Under the pieces are notes generated by a model that was not told the DNA's origin, searched no databases, and saw only the letters and a list, made by a program, of their open reading frames with translations. From contig CAWDZG010000001.1 of the NCBI GenBank assembly GCA_963806955.1, forward strand, positions 124,001 through 188,000: a DNA stretch of 64,000 bases. The letters are read 5' to 3'. How positions within the stretch are numbered: position 1 is the first letter of the stretch; the number at the start of each line of letters is the position of its first letter. The position numbers and the translations under genes are program-made. The DNA comes from Gaiellasilicea sp963806955. GTDB taxonomy: Bacteria > Actinomycetota > Thermoleophilia > Gaiellales > Gaiellaceae. Of the stretch, positions 1-9,465 are shown piece by piece.

Positions 1-2151
1 GCTCTACGGCTTCCCGATGTTCCGGATCCGCCCGCAGGCGCCGGCTGCCGCCGCCGCCGCTGCCGCGCGAGCCGCCGACGGCCGCCGAGCCGATCACGGG
101 CCTGCAGGCAAGCTCGTTCGACGTCGCCCCGAACTTCCTCGCGCCGGTCGACACCGGCCGCGGCCTCGTCCATCCGATCGAGGGCGGCGGGCTCGTGGCT
201 GAGCACTGGCGCCCCGTGATCGCCAGCACGACGGTGCCGGCGCAGCAGGACGCGCACGGCATCTTCCTGACCGGGATCGAGGAGCTGCGCGCCGCTGAAC
301 GACGTCAACGTCAGCATCAGCCGCCCGATCGTCGACCACACCGAGGACGAGCCCGAGATCGCCTATGCCGGCACGACGTGGCCCGACGCGAACGCCTACC
401 TGACGGCGCTGCGCACGGCGGACGGCTCCGTCGAGGCCTCCGGCACGATCCTGCCCGAGCTCTTCAAGGCCGGCGCCGACCGCGGCGACGTCGGCACGCT
501 CCGCCGCTTCTCCTCGGTGCAGGGGCTCGTGTACGGCTCCGCGAACCGCACCGACTACGACCCGCCGAACTTCCTCACGGTCGAGGCCGTGAAGGTCGGC
601 GGGATCGTCTCCTTCCGGGTCGAGACCGAGGCGGGACCGACCCGCGTGGCGGTGCTCCTCCGCGACGGCAGCGGCGACTGGCGGCTGCTCGACCTGGCGC
701 TTGCAGACGGCGCCTGGGTCGGCGCGACCACGTTCACGGCGCCCGGCGTCGAGTACTTCGCCCAGCTCGTGGACGAGTTCGGCAACGTCAACATCGACAA
801 GAACAAGGGCGACAACTTCCAGGCGGCCCCGCTGCCGACGCCGACGCCCGGCGCGCTCTCGCTCGAGCTGACGGGCCCGCAGGCCGCGAGCGGCCTCTAC
901 ACCGGCCCGGTCACGGTCGTCGCGACGCCGGCCGACGCCGGCCAGGAGGTCGAGCTCAGCATCGACGGCGCGCCGTACGCGCCCGCTGCCGGCCCGGTGA
1001 GCGTCTCCGGCGAGGGCCTGCACACGGTCACGGCCCGCTCGTCGGACGGCAGTACCTCGACGGCGACGTTCGTGATCGACACGCTGCCGCCGCGGATCGT
1101 GATCGCCGCGCCCGTCGTCGACGCCGACCTGCGCCAGGGCGCGTCCGTTCCAGCCAGCTTCGCCTGCCTCGACGCGGTCAGCTGCGTGGGCAGCGCCGCG
1201 AACGGCTCACCGCTCGACACGGCGACCGAGGGTACGAAGACGTTCACCGTGAACGCGACCGACGTCGCCGGCAACACGGCGAGCGCGAGCGCCACCTACA
1301 AGGTCGACGGCACGGCCCCGAACGCGCTGACGCTCCAGACCAGCCCGACGACGCCCACCTTCGCGGGCGGCGGCGGCTGGTTCAAGAACACCGTCACCGT
1401 CACGTTCGAGCCGAACGGCGATCCGCTGCTCGCCGATGGCACGCCCGGGAGCGGCGTGGACGCGTCGACGCTGACCGCTCCGGTCACGTTCGCCGCGAGC
1501 GGCGTGCACACCGCGACTGGCAAGGTGAAGGATAGGGCGGGCAACGAGCGCGTCACGTCGCAGGACTTCCGGGTCGACGCCACGCGGCCGGTCGTCGGCT
1601 TCGCGGCGTGCCCGTCGACCGTCCTGCTCGGCGCAACGGGCGCGCTCTCGTGGACGGCGACCGATGCGCACTCAGGCCTGGCGACGCCCGCTGCCGGGGC
1701 GATCCCGCTGCAGACCGCCACCCTCGGCACGAAGACGGCGACCGCACCCACTGCGACCGACAACGTCGGGCTGACGTCCGTCGCCGCGACCTGCACCTAC
1801 GCCGTGATCTTCGACTTCAAGGGCTTCTTCTCGCCCGTCGAGAACCTGCCTGCCGTGAACGTGGCCAAGGCCGGCAGCAGCGTGCCGATCAAGTTCAGCC
1901 TCGGCGGCGACCAGGGTCTCGCGATCTTCAAGAGCGGCTACCCCCTCGTCACCGCGATCGCCTGCGACACCGGCGCGTCGCTGAACGAGGTCGACGAGAC
2001 GGTCACGGCCGGCTCGAGCTCGCTCTCCTACTCCGGCGGCCAGTACCACTACGTGTGGAAGACGAACAAGGCTTGGGCCGGCACCTGTCGCCTCTTCAAG
2101 ATCGTCCTCACGGACGGGACGGAGCACCGGCTGAGCTTCCGTTTCAAGTAG
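1..2151 (+). CDS. Large surface/secreted protein with C-terminal PxKF domain, 5' partial and frame-broken
   Basis: The gene enters from the left edge. Reading the coherent protein requires two frame changes, near base 60-75 and near base 293, after which one frame runs to the stop. Visible parts are a Pro/Ala linker, then Ig-like/bacterial surface segments (GLHTVTARSSDGSTSTATF, VSCVGSAANGSPLDTATEGT) and a C-terminal domain with VPIKFSL and two late cysteines, matching the PxKF domain found at the ends of secreted actinobacterial proteins. The first residues (LYGFPMFRI) recall the end of a C25-type peptidase, but too little remains to tell. Role in the cell envelope is inferred. The frame breaks look like sequence errors because the coding signal resumes without decay. 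Confidence 0.6.
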
Positions 2152-2183
2152 CGCTGGCTACACTGCGTTGGTACACGACATAC

Positions 2184-2545
2184 GGGGGCGACCTGGTTTC
2201 GACGTGGTCGGTTCTCCGGCAGAGCTGCAAGCCGAGGTCCCCGGTCGGCCTCGTAAAACCACCGGGAAACGAACAAATGCGAAGAATGATCTCGCACTCG
2301 CTGCCTAGGTAACTAGGAATCGGCGACGCCGCCCCTGATTCGCCCGAGGTCAGGGAGCCGGCGCCAACAATCGGGCTCGGCACCGACGGAGAGCCACTCG
2401 CCCGAGGCGCGACATTTTCAGGAGGGCTAGTCCGTCGGTAGGTCGTCTGCGAACCGGCCGCCGGGCGAAACCAAAGCGCAGACTACGCTTGTAGATGCTT
2501 TGTCCGGTGCGTCCGCGGACGCGGGTTCGATTCCCGCCGCCTCCA
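2184..2545 (+). ncRNA. ssrA: tmRNA (transfer-messenger RNA)
   Basis: The 5' end GGGGGCGACCTGGTTTCGAC is the classic tmRNA start, and the 3' end has a T-arm (GGGTTCGATTCCC) and the acceptor strand CGCCTCC that pairs with GGGGGCG (one G-U pair). Discriminator A is at 2545, and CCA is not encoded. The tag reading frame is 2264-2308: GKRTNAKNDLALAA then TAG, ending in the LALAA-type degron. The apparent resume codon is GGG (Gly). It rescues stalled ribosomes with SmpB and tags the product for proteolysis. A TACACG box at 2172-2177 sits at -10 distance. Confidence 0.95.
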
Positions 2546-2565
2546 CTTCTCCCCCGGTCGGGGGC

Positions 2566-3225
2566 TCAGCCGCTCCAGCGCGCGCGGCCGGGCCGGTTGT
2601 CGACGTGGAGGAAGCCGGGATAGCGGCCCAGGCCGCCGTTCGCGCACAGTGGCTCGGCCGCGTCGGCCCACTCGGAGGGGCGGCCGCGGGCGAACGTGAG
2701 GTCGGCCGCGACGGAGCCGGGGTGGAGGTCGTAGATGTGCTGGCTGAACTTGGCGCCCCCGATGCGCCGGTTGTACGCCGAGTGGCGGTAGCCGCTCATC
2801 ACCGTGCACGGGCCGAAGCGCTCGCGCAGCGGCTCGAGCACCTCGCTGCAGAGACGGGTCAGCGCGGGCACGGCGGCCTTCGGCACCTGCGTGCCGTCCT
2901 TGCAGGCGAACTCGGTCAGGGCGAAGTGCGACGAGAGCCGCGAACCGTCCTCGGCCCGCGCCTGCGGGATCCGGGTGGCGACGAGGATCCGGCGCACGAG
3001 CGGGGCGTCGGCCGGAGGCTCCTTGCTGTCGTGCCGTCGCGCGAGGAACTCCTCGAAGCGTCCCCACCAGTCGTCGGGGATGCGCTCCGGGGCGCCCGTG
3101 CGCGCGCGCGCGGCACTGTTACGCGGCCCATCCTCCTTGAAGCGGCTCTCGCCGAGCCACCATTCGCGCCACGCGAACTCGGCTTCAAGCACCTGCGGCG
3201 GCATCTCGTGACGAATGTAACCCAT
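2566..3225 (-). CDS. Peptidase M15-like (D-Ala-D-Ala carboxypeptidase-type) protein
   Basis: This 219-residue protein has its C-terminal half in the M15/YcbK-like fold. It shows SGYRHSAYNRRIGGAKFSQH, then AADLTF and LHVDNRPG, which supply the His/Asp/His set expected for a zinc site in enzymes that cut peptidoglycan peptides. The N-terminal ~90 residues carry no recognised domain and no clear signal peptide. I chose ATG 3225 (MGYIRHE). ATG 3204 (MPPQV) is an alternative. The gene converges on tmRNA, with its stop only 20 bases beyond the tmRNA end. Peptidoglycan hydrolase activity is inferred from the motifs. Confidence 0.7.
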   Translation of the reverse strand: MGYIRHEMPPQVLEAEFAWREWWLGESRFKEDGPRNSAARARTGAPERIPDDWWGRFEEFLARRHDSKEPPADAPLVRRILVATRIPQARAEDGSRLSSHFALTEFACKDGTQVPKAAVPALTRLCSEVLEPLRERFGPCTVMSGYRHSAYNRRIGGAKFSQHIYDLHPGSVAADLTFARGRPSEWADAAEPLCANGGLGRYPGFLHVDNRPGRARWSG

Positions 3226-3336
3226 GCGGGCGGTCGCAACAACGCCGCGGCGCGCCGCGTACCCGCAACAGACCGCGGCCGACTGAGCCCGCCTAGCGTG
3301 GCGCGGCTCACTTGCCGTTGTACGCTTGGCGTCGAG

Positions 3337-4161
3337 ATGAAGGGACGAAGGGCACGCGGCGGCAACCGCCTGCTCGAGCTCGACGAGGTCGAGCGGCGGC
3401 TCAAGCCGTTTGGGCGCCGGTACGTGGGCGTCCAGGCGATCCCGCTCGACGCGCTCGTCGGCACGGACAGCCGCGCCAGCTCGTTCACCCGCGACTTTCG
3501 CCCGCTGCACGCCTTCAGCCGCGACCGCCTGCGCTCGCTCGAGGGTGCGTTCGCCGACGGCGCCTTCCCACCGATCGTCGCGGTCAAGCTCGGCGAGGCG
3601 TACTTCGTGATCGACGGTCACCACCGCGCCGCCCTCGCACGACGCCGAGGCGCGGAGCTGATCGACGCCGACGTGACCGAGCTGATCGCGCGCGTGCCGC
3701 TCCCGGCCGGGGCGGACATGCTCGACGTCGTCCTCCGGGAGCTCGAGCGGATCTTCCTCGAGGACAGCGGGCTCGCCGAGGCACGCCCCGGCGTCCGCAT
3801 CCCGGTCAGCCGGCCCGCGCACTACCTCGAGCTGCTCGAGAACGTCCAGGTGCACGGCTACCACCTCATGCGCGGACGCGGACGCGTGCTCGAGAACGCG
3901 GAGATCGCGGCGGACTGGCACGGCGCGATCTACGAGCCGACGCTCGCCGCGATCGACCGACTGCGGCTCGGACGCCTCTACCGGGACGCACCACCGGGCG
4001 ACCTGTTCCTCGTGCTTCAGCGGCATCGGCGGGACGCGTTCCCCTCGACCGGCTGCCCTCACCTCGCGCAGACCGTCGCCTCGGTGCTCGGCGACCGCGG
4101 CCGCCGCAGGCCTCGGTGGCCGGTGGGCCGGGCCGTTCGCCGGCATGAGCTCGAGCCATGA
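3337..4161 (+). CDS. ParB-like nuclease domain protein
   Basis: This 274-residue protein carries FVIDGHHRAALARRRGAE, the DGHHR signature of the ParB/sulfiredoxin-like nuclease fold, at about residues 90-110, after a segment (IPLDALVGTDSRASSFTRDF) that resembles the preceding strand of that fold. The C-terminal half (residues ~140-274) is unassigned but rich in conserved-looking aromatics (HYLELLENVQVHGYH). The stop overlaps the start of the zinc-finger gene by 4 bases (ATGA), so the two are probably translated together. It is not the chromosome-partitioning ParB: there is no parA partner and no parS site. Binding target unknown. Confidence 0.6.
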   Translation: MKGRRARGGNRLLELDEVERRLKPFGRRYVGVQAIPLDALVGTDSRASSFTRDFRPLHAFSRDRLRSLEGAFADGAFPPIVAVKLGEAYFVIDGHHRAALARRRGAELIDADVTELIARVPLPAGADMLDVVLRELERIFLEDSGLAEARPGVRIPVSRPAHYLELLENVQVHGYHLMRGRGRVLENAEIAADWHGAIYEPTLAAIDRLRLGRLYRDAPPGDLFLVLQRHRRDAFPSTGCPHLAQTVASVLGDRGRRRPRWPVGRAVRRHELEP

Positions 4162-4427
4162 GCGACTGCACGCATCTCGACCAGGTCGCGGTCACCGCGC
4201 TCCCCGACCAGATCGCCGGCTGCGAGGAGTGCCTGAAGATCGGCGGCCGCTGGGTGCACCTGCGCATGTGCACGAGCTGCGGGAAGATCGGCTGCTGCGA
4301 CTCCTCGCCGAACCGGCACGCGTCGAAGCACGCCGCGTCGGCGTCGCACCCAATCGCCCGCTCGGCCGAGCCGGGCGAGGACTGGGCCTGGTGCTACGTC
4401 GACGAGCTCTACGTCGACCTGCCGTGA
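4158..4427 (+). CDS. UBP-type zinc finger protein
   Basis: This 89-residue protein has the zf-UBP spacing: CTHLDQV near the start, CEECLKIGGRWVHLRMC, TSCGKIGCCDSS, then HASKHAASASHP. These cysteines and histidines form the zinc-binding knuckles. In eukaryotes the fold binds the ubiquitin C terminus, while free-standing bacterial members are common in actinobacteria and their ligand is not known. It overlaps the ParB-like gene by 4 bases, indicating a two-gene operon. Complete start to stop. Confidence 0.8.
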   Translation: MSDCTHLDQVAVTALPDQIAGCEECLKIGGRWVHLRMCTSCGKIGCCDSSPNRHASKHAASASHPIARSAEPGEDWAWCYVDELYVDLP

Positions 4428-4446
4428 CACGCCGCGAGCGCGAGGT

Positions 4447-5386
4447 TCAGCGGAAGCGGTAGAGCGAGCCGTTCGTATTGTCGGCGAGCCAGACGGTGCC
4501 GCCTGCGGCGACGAGGCCGTGGACGTCGACGCGGCCCTTCGCCTCGACGACGACCGACACCTCGCCGGTGACCGCGGACACCTTCTTCAGGGCGTCCATC
4601 GTCGGGAAGCCCGTCGCATCGACCGTTGCGCTGCGGGTCGGGACCCAGAGGTGATCGCCGGCCACCGCCACGTCGATCCCGCTGGCGCCGATGTCGATCG
4701 TCTCGATGACCTTGCCGTCTGCCGGGCTCACCTTGAGCAGGTCGGTGCCGCGCCCCGTGAGCCAGAGCGCGCCGTGCGACCAGACCATCCGCTCGGGCGT
4801 GTCGCCCGGGATGACCGCGACGCGCCGGGAGACATTCGTGCGGAGGTCGATCCGGTGCAGCACATGCGTCCGGTGGCTGATCACCCACGCGCTCGAGCCG
4901 TTGAAGACCATGTCGGACGGGCCGTCTCCGACACGTGGCCGCGCGACGACACGATTCGTCCTCGGCGAGACGCGGATCACCCGCGCGCCTTGATCGTCCG
5001 CGACCCAGACCGAGCCGCCGCCGGCCCAGACGTTGTACGCGGCGCTGACGGGAAGGCTCGAGCCGTTTCACGACCCGGCCGGAGGTGGGGTTGACGCGGT
5101 AGAGGATCCCGCTCGCGTCGACCGCCCAGATCGAGTCGAACCCGGACGCGACGGCGATCGCGACGCCGTTCAGGCGCAGCGACGCGGTTCGCTTGCCGGT
5201 CTTCGTATCGACGCGGATCACGCGCGACTGCTCCTTGCACGCGATCCAGGCGTCCTTGCCCTGGACGGCGGCCGTCATCGTGGGCCAGTAGGCGCCGGCG
5301 GCGGCACAGACGGGGAGGCGCGGCGCACCGGGGAGCCCGGCGGGGGCGAGCGCCGCGGCCGCGGCGATGATCGCGACAAGCTTCAC
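4447..5386 (-). CDS. Secreted YncE/lactonase-type beta-propeller protein, one frame break
   Basis: A signal peptide (MKLVAIIAAAAALAPAG, GTG start at 5386) is followed by repeated propeller blades such as VIRVDTKTGKRTASL, GFDSIWAVDASG and SSAWVISHRTHVLHRID. The frame changes once near base 5053. Joined, the protein continues through VSAAYNVWAGGGSVWVAD to the stop at 4447. The repeats (TGK/W-D patterns about 40 residues apart) match the YVTN/YncE family of exported propellers, whose ligands are mostly unknown. The break falls in good coding sequence and is probably a sequence error. Confidence 0.65.
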
Positions 5387-5433
5387 CCAGACATCTTGGC
5401 GCGAGCGACTGCTGTCTTTGGGACGACTTTCGC

Positions 5434-5439
5434 TAGGTT
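5434..5439 (+). promoter_or_regulatory. -10 box TAGGTT, leaderless arrangement
   Basis: TAGGTT lies 6 bases before the ATG of the GlxA-type regulator, so the transcript would begin at or next to the start codon. Confidence 0.5.
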
Positions 5440-5445
5440 CCGGAC

Positions 5446-6399
5446 ATGCACGTCGTCGCGGCCGTGATCGACCAGGGGGCGCTCACGTTCGACCTCGCGA
5501 TCCCCTGCGAGGTCTTCGGGCTCGACCGGAGCGACATCGCCGATCCCTGGTACGAGTTCCTGCTCGTCGCCGCCGGCACGACTCCGATCCGGACGCAGAC
5601 GGGATTCACGATCGACGTCCCGCACGGGCTCGAGGCACTCGACCGCGCCGACACGATCGTCGTCCCCGGCTGGTCGGATCCCGACGACCTGCCGTCGGAG
5701 GCGCTGATCGCGTCTCTGCTCGCCGCGCACGAGCGCGGCGCCCGACTCGTCTCGCTCTGCACCGGCGTGTTCGCTCTCGCCGCCACGGGCCTGCTCGACG
5801 GTCGGCGCGCGACGACGCACTGGATGTACGTCGAGCGCCTGCGGCAGCAGTACCCGCTCGTACACGTCGACCCCGGTGTCCTCTACGTGGCCGACGAGGA
5901 CGTGCTGACCTCCGCCGGGACGGCTGCCGGCATCGACCTCTGCCTGCATTTGGTCGCGCTCGACCACGGCGTCGAGGCGGCGGCTGCAGTCGCGCGCCGG
6001 ATCGTGATGCCGCTGCACCGCTCCGGCGGGCAGGCGCAGTACGTCGACACGCCGGTCGCAGGGGATCCGAGCGGGCTGAGTGCCCTCCTCGACTGGGGCC
6101 GCGCGAACCTCGACGCGGGGATCGGGGTCGACGATCTCGCCGCGCACGCGGCGATGAGCGCGCGCACGCTGACACGCCGCTTCCAGGCCGCGATCGGAAT
6201 GCCGCCCGGCGAGTGGCTGCAGCGCGAACGCCTTCGACTGGCGCAGCGGCTGCTCGAGCGGACGGACGATCCGATCGAGGTCGTCGCCCGTCGCGCCGGC
6301 TACGACGCGGCCGTGACGATGCGGTCGCAGTTCGCGGCCCGCCTACAGACCTCGCCGCGCGCGTACCGGCAGGTCTTTCGAGCCCGCGCGCCTCGCTGA
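5446..6399 (+). CDS. GlxA family transcriptional regulator (DJ-1/PfpI plus AraC HTH)
   Basis: This 317-residue protein has residues ~1-170 in the DJ-1/PfpI amidotransferase-like fold, with the nucleophile-elbow region LVSLCTGVFALAATGLLDG. Residues ~210-317 form an AraC-type double helix-turn-helix (MSARTLTRRFQAAIG and GYDAAVTMRSQFAARL). Such regulators usually control amino-acid, arginine or quaternary amine catabolism, but the ligand cannot be read from the sequence. It is encoded alone, diverging from the propeller gene. A TAGGTT box 6 bases upstream of ATG suggests a leaderless message. Confidence 0.85.
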   Translation: MHVVAAVIDQGALTFDLAIPCEVFGLDRSDIADPWYEFLLVAAGTTPIRTQTGFTIDVPHGLEALDRADTIVVPGWSDPDDLPSEALIASLLAAHERGARLVSLCTGVFALAATGLLDGRRATTHWMYVERLRQQYPLVHVDPGVLYVADEDVLTSAGTAAGIDLCLHLVALDHGVEAAAAVARRIVMPLHRSGGQAQYVDTPVAGDPSGLSALLDWGRANLDAGIGVDDLAAHAAMSARTLTRRFQAAIGMPPGEWLQRERLRLAQRLLERTDDPIEVVARRAGYDAAVTMRSQFAARLQTSPRAYRQVFRARAPR

Positions 6400-6406
6400 C
6401 GCCCGG

Positions 6407-6844
6407 TCAGCTCGTGTGCACGGCGGCACGAGCCCGCTTGCCGCGCTCCTCCGTGAGGAGCTCAGCGAGGTACTGCAGCAGCTTCCAGGAGACGTCGGGG
6501 TTCTCCTTGGCGAAGCGCCTGAAGTCCCAGAACGCCATCATCAGGCATACGAGCTGTGTCTCGGCGGTCACGGTCGCGCCGCGTTCGCGCTCGCTGATCA
6601 TCGCGAGCTCGCCGAAGTGGTCGCCCGGGCCGAGCGTCGCGACCTCGGTGCCGTCGACGGTGACGGTCGCTGCGCCGTCCGCGATCACGAAGAAGCCGAC
6701 GCCGTCCATGTGCCCTTCCCGGACGACGGTCCGTCCCGGCGCGAACGTGCGCTCCTTGAAGCCGCGGGCGAGCTTCTTCAGCTGCCGCTGACCGAGGCCG
6801 CTGAAGAGCGGTACTTCCTGGAGCTCGTCCGCGAGGTTCGTCAT
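6407..6844 (-). CDS. Cyclic nucleotide-binding domain protein
   Basis: This 145-residue protein consists almost wholly of a cNMP-binding/CAP_ED beta roll. It begins LADELQEVPLFSGLGQRQLK and contains the phosphate-binding-cassette region LGPGDHFGELAMI followed by RGATVTAE. There is no DNA-binding domain, so it is not a Crp regulator. Proteins of this shape act as stand-alone sensors or partners of other enzymes. TAGGAT sits 6 bases upstream of the ATG on the minus strand (6851-6856). The 169 bases to the next gene hold a promoter-like TTGACG-N17-GAGACT for the plus strand. Confidence 0.8.
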   Translation of the reverse strand: MTNLADELQEVPLFSGLGQRQLKKLARGFKERTFAPGRTVVREGHMDGVGFFVIADGAATVTVDGTEVATLGPGDHFGELAMISERERGATVTAETQLVCLMMAFWDFRRFAKENPDVSWKLLQYLAELLTEERGKRARAAVHTS

Positions 6845-6916
6845 CGGCCGATCCTACGCCTGGCGCAAGCGGAACGGCAAGCGCGAGCGGGCCTGCTGTC
6901 GCGCTGTGAACCGAGG

Positions 6917-6945
6917 TTGACGGAAGTTGGCGCAGATGTGAGACT
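6917..6945 (+). promoter_or_regulatory. Candidate sigma-70-type promoter
   Basis: TTGACG (6917-6922) and GAGACT (6940-6945) are 17 bases apart, about 70 bases upstream of the secreted-protein gene at 7014. The -10 match is weak. Confidence 0.35.
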
Positions 6946-7013
6946 CCGCACGAGGTTCGTGGTCGGCGGGCTTCGCCGGCCGCGAACGGAATCCGAGGAA
7001 GTGGGGGAAAGAC

Positions 7014-7541
7014 GTGAATGCACCAGTTCTGCGAGCACTGCTCGCATTCGCGCTCGTTGCGACCGGGATCTTCGTCTCGGCCGGTTCGGCGGCGCAGCCG
7101 ACGGGCAGCTCTGCGAGCGGCCACGGCACGCTGTCCCGGACGAATGCGGACGGCGACACGGTCAAGCGGCAGTTCTCGTTTGCGGCGAGGACGCACGGCG
7201 ACGGCACAGTCACGGGGCAGGCGGTTTTGATCAATCCTGCCTTCGAGGTCGACGGCAGGGCGTACCAGCTCCACGTGGACATCTCGTGCATGCGTGTCGT
7301 CGGCAACATCGCGATCTTCGGCGGCACCACCAAGCGGACGAACGACCCGGGGCTCGTTGACGCCGTCTTCTTCACGGTGCAGGACAACGGGGAGCCGGGT
7401 GCCGGCCGCGACAGGATCTCCGGCGTGTACTTCTGGGACGACGACCCGGCCACGCAGGGCGATCCGCAGGCCTGCCTGCTCACCGGGCCGAACGACTTCC
7501 CGTTCGAGACGATCGAGGCCGGGAACATCCAGGTGCGCTGA
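7014..7541 (+). CDS. Secreted protein of unknown function
   Basis: This 175-residue protein starts at GTG behind a purine-rich AGTGGGGGAAAG ribosome site. A signal peptide (LRALLAFALVATGIFVSAG, cleavage likely after GSAA) precedes a beta-rich domain with pieces such as GRAYQLHVDISCMRVVGN, AVFFTVQDNGEPG and GVYFWDDDPATQGDPQAC. Two cysteines could form one disulfide. I do not recognise the family by name, although small secreted proteins of this composition are frequent in actinobacteria. It is monocistronic and ends before a strong hairpin at 7563. Confidence 0.6.
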   Translation: MNAPVLRALLAFALVATGIFVSAGSAAQPTGSSASGHGTLSRTNADGDTVKRQFSFAARTHGDGTVTGQAVLINPAFEVDGRAYQLHVDISCMRVVGNIAIFGGTTKRTNDPGLVDAVFFTVQDNGEPGAGRDRISGVYFWDDDPATQGDPQACLLTGPNDFPFETIEAGNIQVR

Positions 7542-7562
7542 GCCGCGTACGGATCCGAGCTC

Positions 7563-7591
7563 GACAGGGCCTCCCGTGTGGAGGCCCTGTC
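7563..7591. terminator. Hairpin terminator between convergent genes
   Basis: GACAGGGCCTCC and GGAGGCCCTGTC form a perfect 12-bp stem with a 5-base loop. There is no U-tract. It sits between the converging genes ending at 7541 and 7590 and could serve both. Confidence 0.7.
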
Positions 7592-8141
7592 ACGGTCCCG
7601 GTCGTGTCCGGGGTGGCGACGGGACGCGTGCCAGCACGGCGTCGAGCGGCGGCGGCACGCGGTCGAGGTCGAGCGCCTCGACGAGCGCGGCGGCGTAGCG
7701 CACCTTCCAGTTGTGCAGCCAGCCGTGGAGCTGGGCCTCGAGCGGCAGCTCCCGCTTGCCGGGCTGCTTCTGGTAGGTGCGGAAGCGGCCGAGGTGCCCG
7801 CGGGACTCGACGAGCTCGAGCGTCCGCTCGGCCCCCAGCGCCCGGACGAGCTCGCCCTCGAGGTCGGGTTCGCAGGCGACGAAGCCGACCGCCGGCACAC
7901 CCGTACGCGCGAGAGCGCGCCGGACGGCCCGCTCCTCGCCCGAGTCGTACAGCCCGGCGACGTGGACGCCCTGCCGCTCCCGGAGCGCACGCTCGAGCGC
8001 GTGCGCGCCGCCGACCGCGACGACGTCGATTCCCTCGGCCGCCAGGTCGCGGCCGCGACGGCGTGCCAGCGACACGACGGCCGCGCGGTCGCTCTCGCCC
8101 TCGACCAGGACGACGGCACGGGGTCGCGGGAGACCGGCCAT
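7590..8141 (-). CDS. TOPRIM-domain protein (OLD-family-like)
   Basis: This 183-residue protein begins PRAVVLVEGESDRAAVVSLA, the TOPRIM glutamate motif (VEGESD), and continues to GLYDSGEERAVRRALA and GFVACEPDLEGELVRALG, which supply the acidic D-x-E positions. This is the OLD-like TOPRIM fold seen in ATP-dependent OLD endonucleases, but no ATPase domain is attached. The C-terminal half (RTYQKQPGKRELPLEAQLHG) is conserved-looking and unassigned. Start ATG 8141. The promoter region is shared with the divergent amidohydrolase at 8197. Nuclease function is not shown by the sequence alone. Confidence 0.65.
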   Translation of the reverse strand: MAGLPRPRAVVLVEGESDRAAVVSLARRRGRDLAAEGIDVVAVGGAHALERALRERQGVHVAGLYDSGEERAVRRALARTGVPAVGFVACEPDLEGELVRALGAERTLELVESRGHLGRFRTYQKQPGKRELPLEAQLHGWLHNWKVRYAAALVEALDLDRVPPPLDAVLARVPSPPRTRPGP

Positions 8142-8185
8142 GCGGCCATCTTCTCGCTTGACTTCGTGCGCGTGGATGGGGAGGT

Positions 8186-8191
8186 TACTCT
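8186..8191 (+). promoter_or_regulatory. -10 box TACTCT, leaderless arrangement
   Basis: TACTCT ends 5 bases before the ATG of the amidohydrolase gene at 8197. Confidence 0.4.
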
Positions 8192-8196
8192 GTGTC

Positions 8197-9458
8197 ATGT
8201 CACCGAGCCAAACGGGTGGAACGTCCGAAGTCACGGGAGGACGGCTGGGGTCGGTCGCGGCGAGCCTCGACGAGCTGGCGCGCATCGGCGGCGGGGAGGG
8301 CGGCAGCGTCACTCGGGTCGCCTGGTCGGGCGAGCTCTTCGACGCGTACGACTGGGTGGGAGCACGGCTGCGTGAGCTCGGGCTCGAGGTCGAGGTCGAC
8401 GCTGCCGGGAACCTCCTCGGTCGCTGGGACGCAGGATCGGGCCCGGCGGTGCTCGTCGGCTCCCACCTCGACACCGTTCCGACCGGCGGGCGCTTCGACG
8501 GAGTCCTCGGCGTCGTCGCGGCCGTGCACGCCGTTGCCCGCCTCAAGGCTGAGGGGTTCGAGCCGGAACGGCCGCTCTGGGTGGTCGCCTTCATGGACGA
8601 GGAGGGAACACGCTTCAACGCGGCGCTGTTCGGCAGCCGGGCGTTCGCGGGCGCGGACCTCGATGGGCTCGCCGACCGTGCCGACTCGCGCGGGACGACG
8701 CTCCGGGAGGCGATGGCCGATGCCGGCCACGACCTCGACCGGGTCGGCGACGCGGCTCGCATCGATCAGGTCGGAGCGTTCCTCGAGCTCCACGTCGAGC
8801 AGGGCCCGGTCCTCGAGACCGAGGGTCTGGAGCTCGGGATCGTGACCTCGATCGTCGGCCTGCGCGGCTACCGCGTGCGGCTGCGCGGGGAGGCCAACCA
8901 TGCCGGAACGACGCCGATGGGGCTGCGACGCGACGCGCTCGTCGGTGCGGCGCGGATCACGATCGAGCTGCGGGACGCGGCGAGATCCCGCGGCGACGTG
9001 ACCGCGAACGTCGGCAAGATCGCCGTCGAGCCGGGCGGGGCGAACGTCGTCCCCGGCCTGGCGGACTTCACGATCGACGTCCGTGCCTCGACGGCCGCCG
9101 CGATCGAGGAGCTCGAGCAGCTCGTCGAGGCGACGGTGGCGCGCGTCGCCGAGGAGGAGGGCCTCGCAGTCGAGCTCGAGCAGACCTTCGCCCTAGAGCC
9201 GCTGGAGCTCGATCCCGACCTGGTCGCCGCGGTCGAGCGCGCCGCGGCCGAGGCGGGTGCCCGTGCCCGGCGGATGCCGAGCGGGGCAGGGCACGACGCG
9301 ATGGTGATCGGCCGTCACGTCCCGGCCGCGATGTTGTTCGTGCCGAGCCGGCGCGGGATCTCCCACTCGCCGGAGGAGTACAGCTCACCCGAGCACGTCG
9401 AGCTCGGCATGCGGTGCTCACCGGCGCGCTCCGACAGATCCTGATGAGGGAGGGATAG
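8197..9458 (+). CDS. M20 family N-carbamoyl-L-amino acid hydrolase / allantoate amidohydrolase-like
   Basis: A zinc-dependent amidohydrolase of about 420 residues. The metal-binding motifs are SHLDTVPTGGRFDG (H90, D92) and MDEEGTR (E135-E136), followed by LELHVEQGPVLE, SGAGHDAMVIG and the substrate loop SRRGISHSPEE. The literal frame stops at 9444, but one extra G near 9413 restores the usual ending (RVLTGALRQILMREG, stop 9456-9458), so a one-base deletion in the sequence is likely. It opens the hydantoinase/ABC island and would convert the N-carbamoyl amino acid made by HyuAB into free amino acid, CO2 and ammonia. Substrate specificity is inferred from context. Confidence 0.85.
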
Positions 9459-9465
9459 CCCGCAC

